From Sipunculus nudus (taxonomy: Eukaryota; Annelida; Sipuncula; Golfingiida; Sipunculidae): a DNA stretch of 64,000 nucleotides. Positions 47,831 to 60,626 of this stretch are shown here, one piece after another. The notes beneath the pieces are model-generated. The model was not told the DNA's origin. It saw only the letters and a list, made by a program, of their open reading frames with translations, and made no database searches. Both the position numbers and the translations under genes were made by a program. How positions within the stretch are numbered: position 1 is the stretch's first letter; each line of letters begins with the position of its first letter. Where the stretch lies: assembly GCA_026874595.1 (NCBI GenBank), contig CM049321.1:48587297-48651296 (forward strand). Direction: 5' to 3'.

Positions 47831-47984
47831 GGCAGTGGCAACCAATATCTGAGGGGCGCAAAATCTAAAAGTTTAAAATACTTTTTTAAATGATTAATGG
47901 ATAAGCAAAAAAATACATTTGTGACTTAATGCCGGAGGAAGTTGGTGGTAATGGTTATAATCTATGAAAATGATTTTGTGACTT

Positions 47985-48481
47985 CCAGCAACACCAAGGC
48001 AAAATATTACCTATACAAAACCACTTTGGAATTCAGTAGATGAACCAACAAGAAACAGTCCTGCGAACCTAAGCTTTAAAAAATGTTTGAATCGAATATA
48101 CAGATGCCACCAATATATTTCAGCCATTTCGTAAGTAGAAGGCCGGCTCAAGTATACCAGACTGGAGTGCGACTAGGTTGTAACTCTATGAGATCGCATT
48201 TGTTTAAAATCCACTGTAATGAAAATCCTATATGTTCATGCGGAAATGAATTAGATACATCAGTACGTTTCCTCTTATCCTGTGTAAATTATACCCGGGA
48301 AAGACTGGACCTTTTCAGGAAATTTTGCCCAGAACTAAGAAGTATATATATCTCCCTATATGGAAGTAAAAACCTATCATGTGGGAAGAACTCAGATCTT
48401 TTTCATGAATGTACAAAAATTCATAATTGCTACCAGTCAACTTTAAGTATTTTAGGCACCCAGATGGTTAGAGAGCGCTAA
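47985..48481 (+). mobile_element. LINE remnant: C-terminal tail, frameshifted
   Basis: One frame has LWNSVDEPTRNSPANLSFKK up to a stop at 48132-48134. A second frame, open to the TAA at 48479-48481, has TGVRLGCNSMRSHLF and ICSCGNELDTSVRFLLSC. W-N-S...FK followed by R-L-G-C...HLF and C-x-CG...C is the standard order at the end of many LINE ORF2 proteins. The change of frame lies between about 48083 and 48132. The reverse transcriptase and endonuclease are absent. It is a different LINE type from the one at 14915. Confidence 0.8.
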
Positions 48482-48504
48482 GTTACCAAAAACAAGAAAT
48501 CTAT

Positions 48505-49222
48505 AATATGGGACGGGGAAATCGGCAAGCGAGTTTACGTGAATCCGCCGAAATCAGAGTGGTATGGGTGGAGTGAAGCATGGATTGAGTGATAAGAGGA
48601 AATAGAGTGATGACAGTGTGATATTAGCATGGATGTCTGCCATAATTGTAGATGGCCCCACCTGTTATTTGAACTAGAAAGCTATCCAAGATGTATACAC
48701 ATGCAAAATTTCAGATGGATAAGTCAAACCACTGCTGAGATATGAGTGATTTTACCTATACTAGAGAACAGATGGACTTCACCCAAATATGATTGTAGGT
48801 TAGGCTCTCAAATTTGTATAAGCTGTAAATCTATGTAAGATCTATACTCATGCAAAATTTCAGGCAGATAAGTCAAACCGGCCCTGAGATATTAGCATGG
48901 ATGTCTGCAGCGTAAACGTGAATGTAGGTGGAACTACCTGCCACAAAATGGAGAAAGCTATTCAAGATGTTTACATGTGCATTTTAGGCAGATAAGTCAA
49001 ACCACTGCCAAGATATGAGTGATTTTATCCCACGGCAGACAAACAGAAGGACGCTGTGCAAAAATGGTTGCAGGTGGCGCCACCAGTTTTGCGTACGATA
49101 AAGAGCTATGTGAGTTCAATACACATGCAAAAGTTCAGGTCCATCCGTCCTACAAGATCTGAGATATAAGCATGGATGTCTGACGCGTAAACGTAAATAT
49201 AATTGGCGCCACCTGCCATAAT
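48505..49222 (-). repeat. Family-C dispersed repeat, copy 2 (reversed)
   Basis: Reverse complement of the order at 34185-35008: GGGACGGGGAAATCGGCAAG, AATCAGAGTGGTATGGGTGG, then repeated ATGAGTGATTTTA and GCATGGATGTCTG words and CAGGTGGCGCCACCAGTTTT at about 49070. It begins 24 bases after the LINE tail and ends at a GAT microsatellite. Confidence 0.75.
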
Positions 49223-49223
49223 T

Positions 49224-49400
49224 GATGGTGATGATGATGATGATGGTAGTGGTGTAGATGATGGTGGTGACGATGACGATGATGATGGTGGTGGTGGTAA
49301 TGATGACGGCTGTGGTGGTGATGGTATAATGATGATGATGGTGGTGGTGTTGGTGGTTATGATGATGAATGTGGTCATGGTTGTGGTAGTGAGGTTTTTA
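49224..49400. repeat. GAT/GGT trinucleotide satellite
   Basis: Same composition as the array at 46970-47830. It starts within the final bases of the family-C copy. Confidence 0.95.
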
Positions 49401-49604
49401 ATGAGGATACTCATAATTATCATGATTAAAATTGGATGATGATTTATATGATGTCCATGATTTCAACACTGACGATTATGGTCACTACGGAAGTCCTCAT
49501 TTCCTTTGAAATATATATATATATATATATATATATTAAATATATAAACGTATAATTTTTTCTGTGATCAATATGATACAAATAATAAAATCGCTTTCTC
49601 TTAC

Positions 49605-50627
49605 TCTATTCCGTCCCTACCTGGCCGGTCGCCATTTAACTGCAATTTCCCCGTTTCACATGATGATGATGATTAATTTTTTTTTTCAATATGATTATGA
49701 TTATTATTTTATGATCATGATTAAGATTATTATTATTATTATTATTACTATTGTTAATATTATTTTTATTATTATTCACATGAATATATATTTTTAAAAT
49801 TGTATAGATTCTAAAAATCATGGAATGCACAAACAAACATAAAAATGTAACGTTCATACTTTTTTCTAAATTGTTAGCTCTGTTTAACATTATGTGCATG
49901 TTTTGAATTGGTAATATGACAAAGTTAATGATTGTACAGTATGTGAAATTTAATTTGTTTGCCTGATGGTGACTATATAATAAGTGTTTGGTATATATCA
50001 ATAGTGTCATATACATAAGAAACCCCATTGCAACCCCGGATTTCAAACTACTTAATCAATGAAGCCCGCCCTCTCCAGGGCCCATGTATGTTTAACAGTT
50101 TGATTAGAGCTGAATTTGAGTTCATACTGAACAGCCAGTGAGAGGTTAATCCCATTTAATCCTGTTAGTTTTAGATGCAAACTAACAGACCTTGCATCGT
50201 TTTAAAGACTGTTATTTCAACACCTCGCAATTGTGATTAAACCAACCCTTCCACCCACAACCCCCCCCCCCCCCCCCGCCTGAGTCGTCTTTATTAACAA
50301 TGATGTTAATTTAGTTTAATGATACATGTGAATCAACGGAGTAGTTATTGTGATCCTGTAACTATAATGAGTCAAATCACATAGGCCTACACAACTGATG
50401 TGCACATAATGTGAAATTGACCTTTAGAAAAGTGTATTTGAGTACACAGAAACATATATACAAAGTAAATACATAGTATACTATTAATAACGATAAAAAT
50501 AGTCTAACGGTATTATAAATTCATTATGATACCTTAAGAGACAAATGCTTTAGAATTTAGATTATATAGTTTACCATTAGTCATTTGAAGCAATTATAAC
50601 CCCCTCTCTGTCTCCCCCCTCCCCTCA

Positions 50628-50697
<70 letters not shown>
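49605..50697 (+). repeat. Left arm of a 1.1-kb inverted repeat
   Basis: Its reverse complement, diverged, lies at 57370-58490. The best block is 50040-50415, with CTGAATTTGAGTTCATACTG, GACCTTGCATCGTTTTAAAG and AACAATGATGTTAATTTAGT. The similarity continues outward through TTTCACATGATG (49657) and inward to CTCTCT and TATATA repeats (50629-50697). Confidence 0.8.
50261..50277. repeat. Poly-C tract of 17 bases
   Basis: Lies within the left arm; the right arm has no matching G-run, so it expanded after the duplication. Confidence 0.9.
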
Positions 50698-50700
<3 letters not shown>

Positions 50701-51940
50701 TGCACAGGGATACATAAACTACTGCTTTAATCCCAGTAATGTGTGTTTACAGTGGGGTTGTACCTAGGTGCTAGGTTTTACCTGTATTTTAGCATGATGC
50801 CCGCAGGTATTCAACAGCTTAATTAGGTATGTTGGAATAAACATTTGATTGTGAAATTGTGAAACACATGAAATTAATAAAACTATTTTGAAGTTGATGA
50901 TATCAACAAATATTGGAAACACTGATAGAGAAAATCTAACAAAAAGGGTCTTATCATACATCTTCCAGCCAAACATGCTCAACTTTGAATGATCGGACTT
51001 AAATCTTACAAGCGCTGAACTCTTTAATGTACAAACAGAATATCAGTGACGTATAGTGCTCACCCGGCACCCCTGCTACATAAAATTATGCAATTTTCAC
51101 TGAGTGCATGTAATTAACTTTTCATTAGGTTTTCCCAACAAAGGTTTAAAATTCGTGTATAAGATTTAAGGGCATCTCCAAACCTGTCAGTTAAAACAAC
51201 GCTCAAAATCGGTCAAGAAATAAAGAAAAAGCATTGTTTTGTGATATTGACATGGTTTGCATAAATTTGCATAATTAAGAAATAATAAAAAATAATGTGT
51301 AGAAGCTTTAAATCCCACACATAACTCTGTAAAAATAACAAACAAAATCAAAATTGGCCGAGAAATAAAGAAGAAGAAGTATTTTTTTCGTCAAAAGTGG
51401 ACGGAGGAACTGACTCCGCATCTCCGTGAGAGATGAAAAAAAACGACAAGCAACATGTTGAAGCGGTACTGTATGTCACGATATAGACTTAGATTTAATA
51501 AAATTTTAAATTTTCAGATTTAATTTATTTATGAAGTTTTGTATTTTCTGTATATGGTTGGTTTCGAGTTTATCTTAGTTCTGTAATATTGTACATTTTT
51601 TATTTCGATTTTTTTTTCATAAATTATTTGACAATTATCCATTGAACAGTATAGCTAGCGTTATCTGTTTAAAAAAAGTTCTTTAGGGTTCAAAATGACA
51701 TATACATTGTGGGTGTCAAATGAAAATAATTTTATTCGTTAGAATCCAAACGATAATGAAATATCACATTTTATTTTTTTTCTGTCCGAATACCAACTCG
51801 TTTGTATAGTTGTGTAAGGAGTTAAGTCCGCATGGGACATATAAATGACATGAATATTGATGATTTAAAAGCTCATTATTTTCCTATCAGTGACATCTAG
51901 CGGTCATTCAGTGAGTCCATTGGCTCCCGGGCTGAAGCCT

Positions 51941-52232
51941 GGAATGCAAGCCTCCGCCATTCGTGAGGGGACGCGTTTTTGAGATACAAGTACTCCCCAA
52001 CCCGTGTTTGCATTAACTTTTTTTCGGTCCATAACGCCAAGTTCATTCGTGCATAAGTGACCGTAGATTTTGTATCTATTCCTTGATGAAGTTCTTGGAT
52101 CCGCGGATCATGTGCCTGATCCACACCAGAATCTAATCGATTCTTGTTGGCCCATCCCGAAATGTCCTGAATATGTCTTGAGATTCCGTTCGGGACTGCG
52201 TGAATAATGTTGTGAACACGCACACTCACAGT
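51941..52232 (+). repeat. Family-E dispersed repeat, copy 3 (best preserved)
   Basis: GGAATGCAAGCCTCCGCCAT, GTTCATTCGTGCATAAGTGA, CCTTGATGAAGTTCTTGGAT, ATCATGTGCCTGATCCACAC, AATCTAATCGATTCTTGTTG and AATGTTGTGAACACGCACAC. A frame on the minus strand is a by-product of the repeat. Confidence 0.75.
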
Positions 52233-52848
52233 CAGGAGTCCGTTATAGACTTTATATATTTAATTTTTTTTTCATTATAGAAAATCCCAAAACTTTCTTA
52301 TATATTATGACAATCTTAATTGGTGTAATTCCTGAATTTGTATGTCCTAAAAACAGACAAACAACAAACAAGATGGGAATAGTTAAATACCGTAAAACTA
52401 AAATATGTGATACATTTTTAAAATTCATGAGGATTTGCAAAAAAAAAAAAAAGAATTGTTCCAAACTTTGACGTCAGATGGCACTGATAGACAAATGATA
52501 CCGTAAATAATAATGACAAGCGTTAATCGAAGTGAACCTTTCATGTGACAAAATGTGCACTGTTGCATCCTTAAATATCGTAGATTTAGTATATTTTTTG
52601 TAATCGATCTTTTGAAGTACAGAGTTTCATAATCGTGAAATTTCCATGTGCTTGAATATATGCGTATGTGCCCTGCAAGGTCTGCGTGAACTTCAAATAT
52701 TTTTTTATTGAATCTTCGAAAAAAAACATAAATCAATAACATCCACTCTTTGAATGAAACTCATTTTATGAAAGAGTAGTTAAATAAACAAGCATTGTCG
52801 TATATCGGTGGTTATTTTTCTCAACTAATGCCAATATACCTTCGAAGC

Positions 52849-53095
52849 AATGCACGCCTCCGCCATGTGTATGGGTGTGTTTGTGTGTGTGCGGGGGGGG
52901 GGGTCCCCTAACTCGTGATTGCAATTAAAGTCAGGTTCATTCGTGCATAAGTGACCGCAGATTTTTGTGACTGTTCCTTGATGACGTTCCTAGTTTCGGA
53001 ACATGTGCCTGACCCACACCAAAATCTAATCGACTCTTTCTTGGCCCATGCCTGAAATGCCCTGAATAGTTCATGAGAACATTTGAACAATCTTG
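52849..53095 (+). repeat. Family-E dispersed repeat, copy 4
   Basis: GCACGCCTCCGCCATGTGTA, then GTTCATTCGTGCATAAGTGA, CCTTGATGACGTTCC, ACATGTGCCTGACCCACACC and AAATGCCCTGAATAGTTCAT. Closest to copy 3, about 0.9 kb away. Confidence 0.75.
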
Positions 53096-53179
53096 AAAGA
53101 GCTCATTTCTTGGATAATTTTTTGTGTAATATTAAACACATTGGTTGATTGATTTCAGAGGAACAGATTTTCAAAGTTT

Positions 53180-53812
53180 TTTTCTAGTTCTTCCGCCATA
53201 AAATGTAAGTCGATGCAAAAAGCTCAATCCCACAACATTTTACATGTGACCTGTTTTTGTATAAAAGTTGGTGATGCCAGCTAGTGCTGTCCCTGAGATA
53301 TTGTAGGTTAATGTACAGCTGACTGATAACCCTTTACAATAAAGGTCGATACAGGTGGCGCCACAAATGAATCATGTGACCAATATTTGCATAAAATTCG
53401 GTAATGCTAGCTCCTGCTGTTTCAGAGACTGTAATTTTAGTATGCTTATTTTGCCAAATGACAAAGTTCAGCTTCCTATAACTTGGTCGAAATTCAACGA
53501 ACTGGAATCATTCGTACAAACTGGAGAGAGATTCTTTTTGGGATTACTTCTGTTAATTATTAAGCATTTTATCTAGACAGTTTCTGAAAAGACGATTTTG
53601 TCATTTCTTTTTGGCTTTTCCATGTAAAATTTAAGTAAATGCAGAAAGCAGGAAAATCAGTTTAATCCTACAGAATTTTACAGATGGCAGATATTTGCAT
53701 AAAATTTAGTGATGCCAGCTCCTGTTGTTTTGGGATAGTATGGGTAAACGTACGGACTTAGGCGGACGGACGACGCCACACCATCGCATAAGTTCACAGG
53801 GTCAATAAAAAT
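53180..53812 (-). repeat. Family-B dispersed repeat, copy 3 (reversed)
   Basis: Ends GACGCCACACCATCGCATAA then GTTCACAGGGTC, the reverse of the family-B start. GGACGGACGACG and ACAGGTGGCGCCACAAATGA (53351-53370) are inside. Two diverged units can be seen (ATGCCAGCT(A/C)(G/C)TG words at 53275 and 53713). Confidence 0.7.
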
Positions 53813-53824
53813 ACCTTCATAAAA

Positions 53825-53905
53825 CAAGTCTGAACTCACAGGTGGTTATATTAGACAGATCATTTATAACCATGCTTTCGGTTCTCCAAATGTTATTTTC
53901 ACACC
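53825..53905 (+). repeat. Family-G repeat, copy 2
   Basis: CACAGGTGGTTATATTAGAC, AGATCATTTATAACCATGCT and TTCGGTTCTCC follow the order at 37855-37920. Confidence 0.4.
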
Positions 53906-53959
53906 TTTTCCACTTTATACTGAATCGCTATATATAAACCCTGCACATAAAAGCTGAAC

Positions 53960-56760
53960 TCAGAAAGGTTTATCAGTAACAAATCATTATCACATGGATG
54001 GCTTGGTCATATTATTGTAAATAAAACAAATCGGGGGAAAACGGCCAAGGAGGTATGCTTTTGCGCGATCCAAAGTTATTTGTACCATGATTTGTACCTT
54101 TTTAAAGGGTTTCAGACAAAATTTTGCGGCCTGGACCCCTACTTTTTCCGGACCTGGGGGCCTTTTTTAGGTTTTTACTTAGTCCTCCTGGGTTGGACAC
54201 CCCTTTTCCTAAATCATGGATCCGGTCCTGAGTACGGAGAGTTCGGCCAAAAGATCAAGGGCCTATGTGTCGTTAAAGTTGAACACATTAACATATAAAC
54301 CATCATTAGATAAGATATATAATTCATTACCAAACAAATTTGGAATTTGGCTGTCAAACAACTGACATATGGCACATTAAAGAAAATTAATAATGTGTTA
54401 ATTAATAAGCATATGATTAATAACTAGAAAAAATTATACATTACATATATGTTTGAAGGAACGCATTGTACTGCATGGGCATGGGTGGATTTGTTTTGCA
54501 GACGATAATTTTTTTTATTTTCAAACATGTTTTAAAAGGATAGCCTATTCAAGTCATTTCCTGTTTTTTTTCAGTAGAGTCCTGGATAAAGTTAGGTACA
54601 CAAAAAATGAATAAAATATACATCATACAAATTAGACATGACATAATGCTATATCGAATACATATTTCAGTATAAAGTGTAAAAGACTTAACAAAAAAAT
54701 AATAGACACATTGTCGTTACATAAAAGACATTGAAAATATTAAAAGTACATATCTTAAACTCTCATACAAGGTAGGTTTATGGTAAATATACATGAACTT
54801 TGAAAATGGCCGTTATTTGAGCCACATTTTAAAGAGAAAGGCAGTCGATTCCATAAATATTGACCAGCATAACTAAAACTAAACTTAAAATGAACGTTCA
54901 GGCCTGCATGGGTATAGATAAAATCAAATTATGGCTGTCAGAGGCATCCGTTGCAACCTGAGAACCGTTTTAAAATATTCAGGTGAGTCTTCAGACAAAC
55001 ACATGCATAAACATATCGATACCTATAAATCCGTCAGCCATTTCAGTGCTCCACTGAACGGCTGATGAGTTCTCATCATGATATATTATAGTATACCTTT
55101 AGACCCTTCATACATTCGAACGTTTCCTTATATATATATATATATATGTATATAGTCTGTACCAATAATACGTTACGTAGTTTGTTTCTTGTTCTGTCTC
55201 TTCGCGTATTTATTAGCTACACTCAAATTATTCAGACACCAAAAAATACTGAAAGTTATCACCCATTGTACAACAGAGACGTGTAAAACAAAGTTAGTAG
55301 TTGAATTTTTCGACAAAAGTACATTCCTTTAAGTCACCGAGCAGGCATGCAATTTTAATGAGAGGGACGTTTTATCTGTGATGCATCTTGCAGGTGTATT
55401 TATAACATATCCTACTTAACGTCTATAATGACACGATAGCGGGTTTCATTTTGTGCTTGCAATTCATCCAAACACATTAAGATGTCTAACTAAGTAACAG
55501 AAACATCTTTTCAATACAAAAAAAATTCACATTTAGTCACGTTTAACAAAATATCGCAAAATATCGAAATTTGAAATCTTATCGCCATGTACATGTACGC
55601 GATATGCGGATCACCGTATCGCTATATATATAAATTTATATATACCTATATATCGATATCATCGCTCAACCATAGGCAGTATAATATTGCAAAATGTCGT
55701 GTTTGAAATAAACTATTCTGCATAAACTTTTATTAATTCAATATATTTAACATTATGAAGAAAGATTAACAATAATAATATTGACAGTTTATATGTATAC
55801 TACTACTACTACTATACTCTTACTACTACTACTACTAATAATAATAATATTAATAATAATACTCCCATTTCCTTTAACTTAAATACAATATCACAATACA
55901 TATCGCAACACTCTACCCCATTTTGCATTTAATTTCAATATACTGAATTGTAACGGATATACCCAGCCATATATAGAACTACTTTATACGCTTGGAAGCA
56001 CAGCCTATAATCCCTTAATCCGTCAGCTCTGCTGATTAGATGGACAACAGAATAAGAATTAAGGACCGTGCAATGACAACTCAATCTTGTGGTCTATTGT
56101 GGTCGACATGTGTTAACTAACCTCGTTAGTTCCGTTTATATAACTTGTGCGTCAATTGTTTCTGATATCAGGAGCAGATTACATCCGAGTATTTCTTAAA
56201 CAAATCCCATCTTCAAAGAGTTTGTTTGCTACTCTTTAAATAGACTTGATTGTTTATAATCAAGTTTGGAAATAACTAAATTAAAATTATTACTTTTCTA
56301 GCATTATGGTCCATGTAGTATACCTTTAAAAACAGTTTTGACATATAGCAGAATGGGCAAAACCCCCATATCGAAAATCAATCAAAAAGTTATTTTGAAC
56401 TAATATTAGGACCATAAAGTATACATTATATTAAATATCTCTATCCACCTAATAATTAAAATTTTTAATCTAGGTTCAATAAAAAATTTAAAATTCATTT
56501 TTTAACAAGAAAATACACAAAGTATTAAGTTACAAAATTATGTTAAAATCAATGAAAAGTTAAAAATTGTGTATACCAATCAAAAAGCACAGTGTACCAT
56601 GGCAGGTTTAAAATAATGTATATATATTTATTCATTTTTATGGTTTAAATAATTTTAATACCCCTAATGACAATATAAAAATTATGTCACTAAAAACATC
56701 CCTATATATTCATCAATATTATGTAATTCAACTGAATAATGAGATGTGTACATTTACATG
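53960..56760. other. No gene or named repeat seen
   Basis: AT-rich DNA. It holds small TACTAC/AATAAT runs (about 55799-55860) and a patch of ATATCG words (55560-55670), nothing else recognised. Confidence 0.5.
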
Positions 56761-56767
56761 CATGATT

Positions 56768-56768
<1 letters not shown>

Positions 56769-56829
<61 letters not shown>

Positions 56830-57062
56830 TTATATGTAGGTAAGTATATATCCGTGAGAGATGAAGATGGATACTGCATGCATGTTGTATAATGAGAGAG
56901 TGAGAAAGAGAGAGAGGGGGAGAGAGAGGAGATGGAGGTTACACTTGCATGCACTCTTCTTATAATTGTTAAACTGATTTCATGCAAAAGAATGAATAAC
57001 TGTATATATATAACATTTTGGTTGCCGTTCAGTTGTAGGTGTTTTTGTCTATGTGTGCACAT

Positions 57063-57116
<54 letters not shown>

Positions 57117-57370
57117 GAGGACGTGAGAGGAACTTATGATGGTCCGACATCTGATGATCATTAATCTCATGGAAAAGAGTAAAATATTTGGTCGCAAATA
57201 CGTATTGCATTTTCCTGTGTATGGGGTACATGAGAGAGAGAGAGAGAGAGATCTACTGACTAAGATTCATGATTATAGTGCATTTACTGAAATATTGAAT
57301 CATAAAAATACAATACTTGAAAAGTTGTACCAACTACATGCATGTTTATACTTGAACAAACATAGAATGT

Positions 57371-57420
<50 letters not shown>

Positions 57421-57515
57421 TATATAGATATATTCGTGAGAGAGCGGGTGAGATTGACATTGAAAGACAGAGGAGAAAGACATGCATGCAGAGCGAGAGG
57501 GAGGGGAGAGAAGAG
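56769..57515. repeat. Two tandem blocks of TA repeat, CGTGAGAGA spacer and GA repeat
   Basis: Block 1: (TA)n 56769-56826, then ATCCGTGAGAGATGAAGATG and CTGCATGCATG. Block 2: (TA)n 57374-57425, then ATTCGTGAGAGAGCGGGTGA and ACATGCATGCAGAG. Pure (GA)n at 57065-57112 and 57233-57250 lie between. Serine/leucine- and tyrosine/isoleucine-rich frames here are artefacts. Confidence 0.85.
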
Positions 57516-58455
57516 TTCTATCTAGGAAATTATAATTGATTTATGATAAATTGTTATAATATAATATAATTTAAATTTACAATTACTGGTCTCATGTTAT
57601 AGTAAATTTATAATATTGTTAGACTGTTATTATTAGTATGGTATTATTAGACTCATTATTTTCAGTATATTATATAATATATTTATATATTTGAACTGCG
57701 TGTTTGTGCATATCAGCTGCGTAGGCCTATATTTGACTAAGCTCGTTATAGTTAAAGGTTCATGGAAACTACTCTGTTGACTCGCATGTATTATTAAACT
57801 AAATTAACATCATTGTTAATAAAGAGGACTCGGGCACGAAGGTGTCTCAATCATAATCTATAGGAGGTGTTGTAGTTACAGTCTTAAACGATGCAAGGTC
57901 TATTAGTTTGCATCTTAAACTAACAGGACAGAATGGGATTAAGCTCTCACTGCCCGCTCAGTATGAACTCAAATTCAGCTCTATTAACTCTCACGTAATC
58001 AAACTGTAAAACATACAGCGGACCCTTGGGAGGGCGGGCCTCATTAATTAACTGTAGTTTGAAATTCCGAACGATTCAGGATTTGCAACGGCTATTTGTA
58101 TAGTGTAAATTACACTGTTGTTACATACCAATCACTTGGTATTTTATTATCAATAGGCAAAAACAAATAAATTTAACATACATTATTACCATTAATATTT
58201 TTGTCATAATAACAATATAAACTATGAACATTCCAGTGAAAGATATGAGCAAATAATGAAAGAAAACATTAATATTATATTTTATAAAGTTTGTTTGTGT
58301 ATTTCATGTTTTACATTATCACATGCGCACTATATTTTACATTATTATGCACATATATTTAAATACACATGAATATAATAAAAAAATTAAAATAAAAATA
58401 AAAATTATCCTGTGAAACAGAGAGATTGTAATTAAATAATTGGCTGCCGACAAGG

Positions 58456-58490
<35 letters not shown>
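57370..58490 (-). repeat. Right arm of the 1.1-kb inverted repeat
   Basis: Reverse complement of 49605-50697. Includes AACTAAATTAACATCATTGT (57799-57818), GATGCAAGGTCTATTAGTTT and AGTATGAACTCAAATTCAGC. It ends outward with a (GA)n run at 58459-58492. Confidence 0.8.
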
Positions 58491-58492
<2 letters not shown>

Positions 58493-58495
<3 letters not shown>

Positions 58496-60100
58496 GGGGT
58501 TGGGAGTTTATCAACTATATCCACGCATATTTTTTATATACCAAAGAAAATACTTAAAATATATGTTGTACTTTTTACTCTTATTTAATACATAGTTTAA
58601 TACATATGATCTTATGTCGAAACAACAAATGCACATAAAGACCTTTACGGATACTTGCATTGATAATACACATTGATTTATATTAGGCCTAACTATATAA
58701 AAAAATAAAACAATGACATGAGAGTTTAAATTTTCAGCCAAACATTAAATTATTTTCATCGGAATACTTAAGAATTACCTTCAATATCTGCCATGTTATA
58801 TTCACCTTAGATTAGCATAAATGTATGCGTCTTCATTTTTCGAAGATATATTAAAGTAAGATTATACTTTATGAATGATAATTGATCGTATACATATACA
58901 TGATTAACATTTTTTTCTTCCTGTTAACTGTGTCAGTAACCCAAATTTATTAATTTGGACATTAAACACATCATACTGTAACATATGCATGCACATTTAA
59001 TAAAGTTTTCTTTTATACATGTCAAGACATAAATGTAATAATAGAATCACATTTAATAAATGTACGATGGACAAGTGCATGATATTATAATTGTACATAT
59101 AGTGCAATATGTTTGTATTCTATTACTTTTCTATTATTATATCATTTTTGTTATTATTTCTATATGAAGCGAAGAATTAATATATCGGGCTGGTTCACCA
59201 TCAGATACCCACAGCAAAGATCCCCCCCCCCCCCCCCCCCCCCCGACCCGTTCTCCGGTCCCATGCACTGAGTGACCTCATCAGAGTTCAACGATGAGGG
59301 GTAGCATGATTATTACTTAATTAGATTTCAGAGGACAGTCTGTTGAATAAACACATCGTGTGTGTTTAGTCGAGACCATTGGGGGGGGGGGGGGGGGGTA
59401 TTCTGAAGGCACAACTCCCTAGCTATTGAATTAAATAAAGACAATTTATCATTTTTAAAACTATGTTGATATAATATTTGAACATATAATGTATACGTGC
59501 ATTCGCGTAATAAAATGTATCAGTACATTTCCCTGTAACCAATAAACCATAATTACTCAAATGTATATATGTAGTTATTGATATAAAATATTATGGGTAA
59601 TAAGACATCATAATATTCATGGAAATCATAAATGGTTCCTTTAGAATATAACATTTGCAACAATTATGTAACACTGCTTTAATACAAGGTAAACAAATGC
59701 AACAAAAGTCAACTATTACGTCACTATATACAATATTTCACATTTATAATGGCACGCCTACAACATCATTTTTGTTGTTGACTTAAACAATATATATGTT
59801 ATTTTAACACAGTAAGATGGTTGGAAACAGGACAAACCCCTTCATAAATTTTCTCCTCATATACAACATGATTTCAAGCGACATATTAAACAATTATAGA
59901 AAAATAACAGAATACAAGCTTCAGAAAAAGTTATAAAGTATCACGCACTTGCTCATCTTTCATAAGCTAAATGCGATTCTATTATTAAAGAAAGCTAGAG
60001 ATGACGCAACCAAAATTTAACATTTACAGCGATGATTGTGGAAAGTTATTAAACAGTATCAGACATATTTATAAGATATCCGCTCAAGTATTAACAGAAA
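58493..60100. other. No gene seen; homopolymer pair inside
   Basis: AT-rich DNA apart from the poly-C and poly-G tracts, entered separately. Confidence 0.5.
59222..59398. repeat. Poly-C (23) and poly-G (18) tracts 136 bases apart
   Basis: C-run at 59222-59244, G-run at 59381-59398. As an inverted pair they could form a long G:C stem, and each alone could form a quadruplex or i-motif. Confidence 0.95.
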
Positions 60101-60477
60101 GTCTTATATATAGGTAAAGTCGGTCTGGTCGCATGTATACGCATGTGGTATAAAGCGAGCCGGAAAACGTTTCCACTTGAGACGTAGGAATTGTTAATGG
60201 GAGGAGAGATCGGCGCGATGTACCAATTGCTGTTATGGGTTATATATCTAGATAACATCGCTTTTGTCTATAAACAGACACTTAGGGCCCGCAGACAGTG
60301 TACTTTAATGATATCATAATGAGACGGGGGCCAGTCTACGTTAAGCAGTGTGATAAATGTGATTTGCGTTTGCGCCGCCATCACGACGACTAATCAAGGG
60401 ATAGAGAGAAGAAATGAAGGAGGTTGAAGTGGTTTGTGACGACTTTGAGTGGTGTAATTTATCAGACTCTATAAAGT

Positions 60478-60626
60478 ATTATGTCAGAGTATCTACACAA
60501 GGGTGCACGCCCTTCTGCTCTGTTTTGTCGAGGTGATCGCCCGACCGATAAGCTAAGACTTTGGCGACAAGGCCCTCTCTCGGGCGCCCGGGCGTACTAC
60601 ATCGGCTAGCCCATCTCTGACATAAA
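60478..60626. repeat. GC-richer block with short inverted ends
   Basis: TTATGTCAGAGTATC near 60480 and CATCTCTGACATAA near 60612 are inverted copies, with GC-rich sequence between. This could be a small element or part of the upstream control region of the next gene. Confidence 0.3.

Noticed and set aside
46967-47845. 292-codon minus-strand frame rich in His, Ile and Thr (and overlapping Met/Val frames on +)
   Set aside because: It is only the translation of a GAT/GGT trinucleotide satellite. There is no other sequence, splice site or conserved motif.
56754-57487. Frames rich in Ser/Leu, Arg/Glu or Tyr/Ile
   Set aside because: They translate (GA)n and (TA)n microsatellites.
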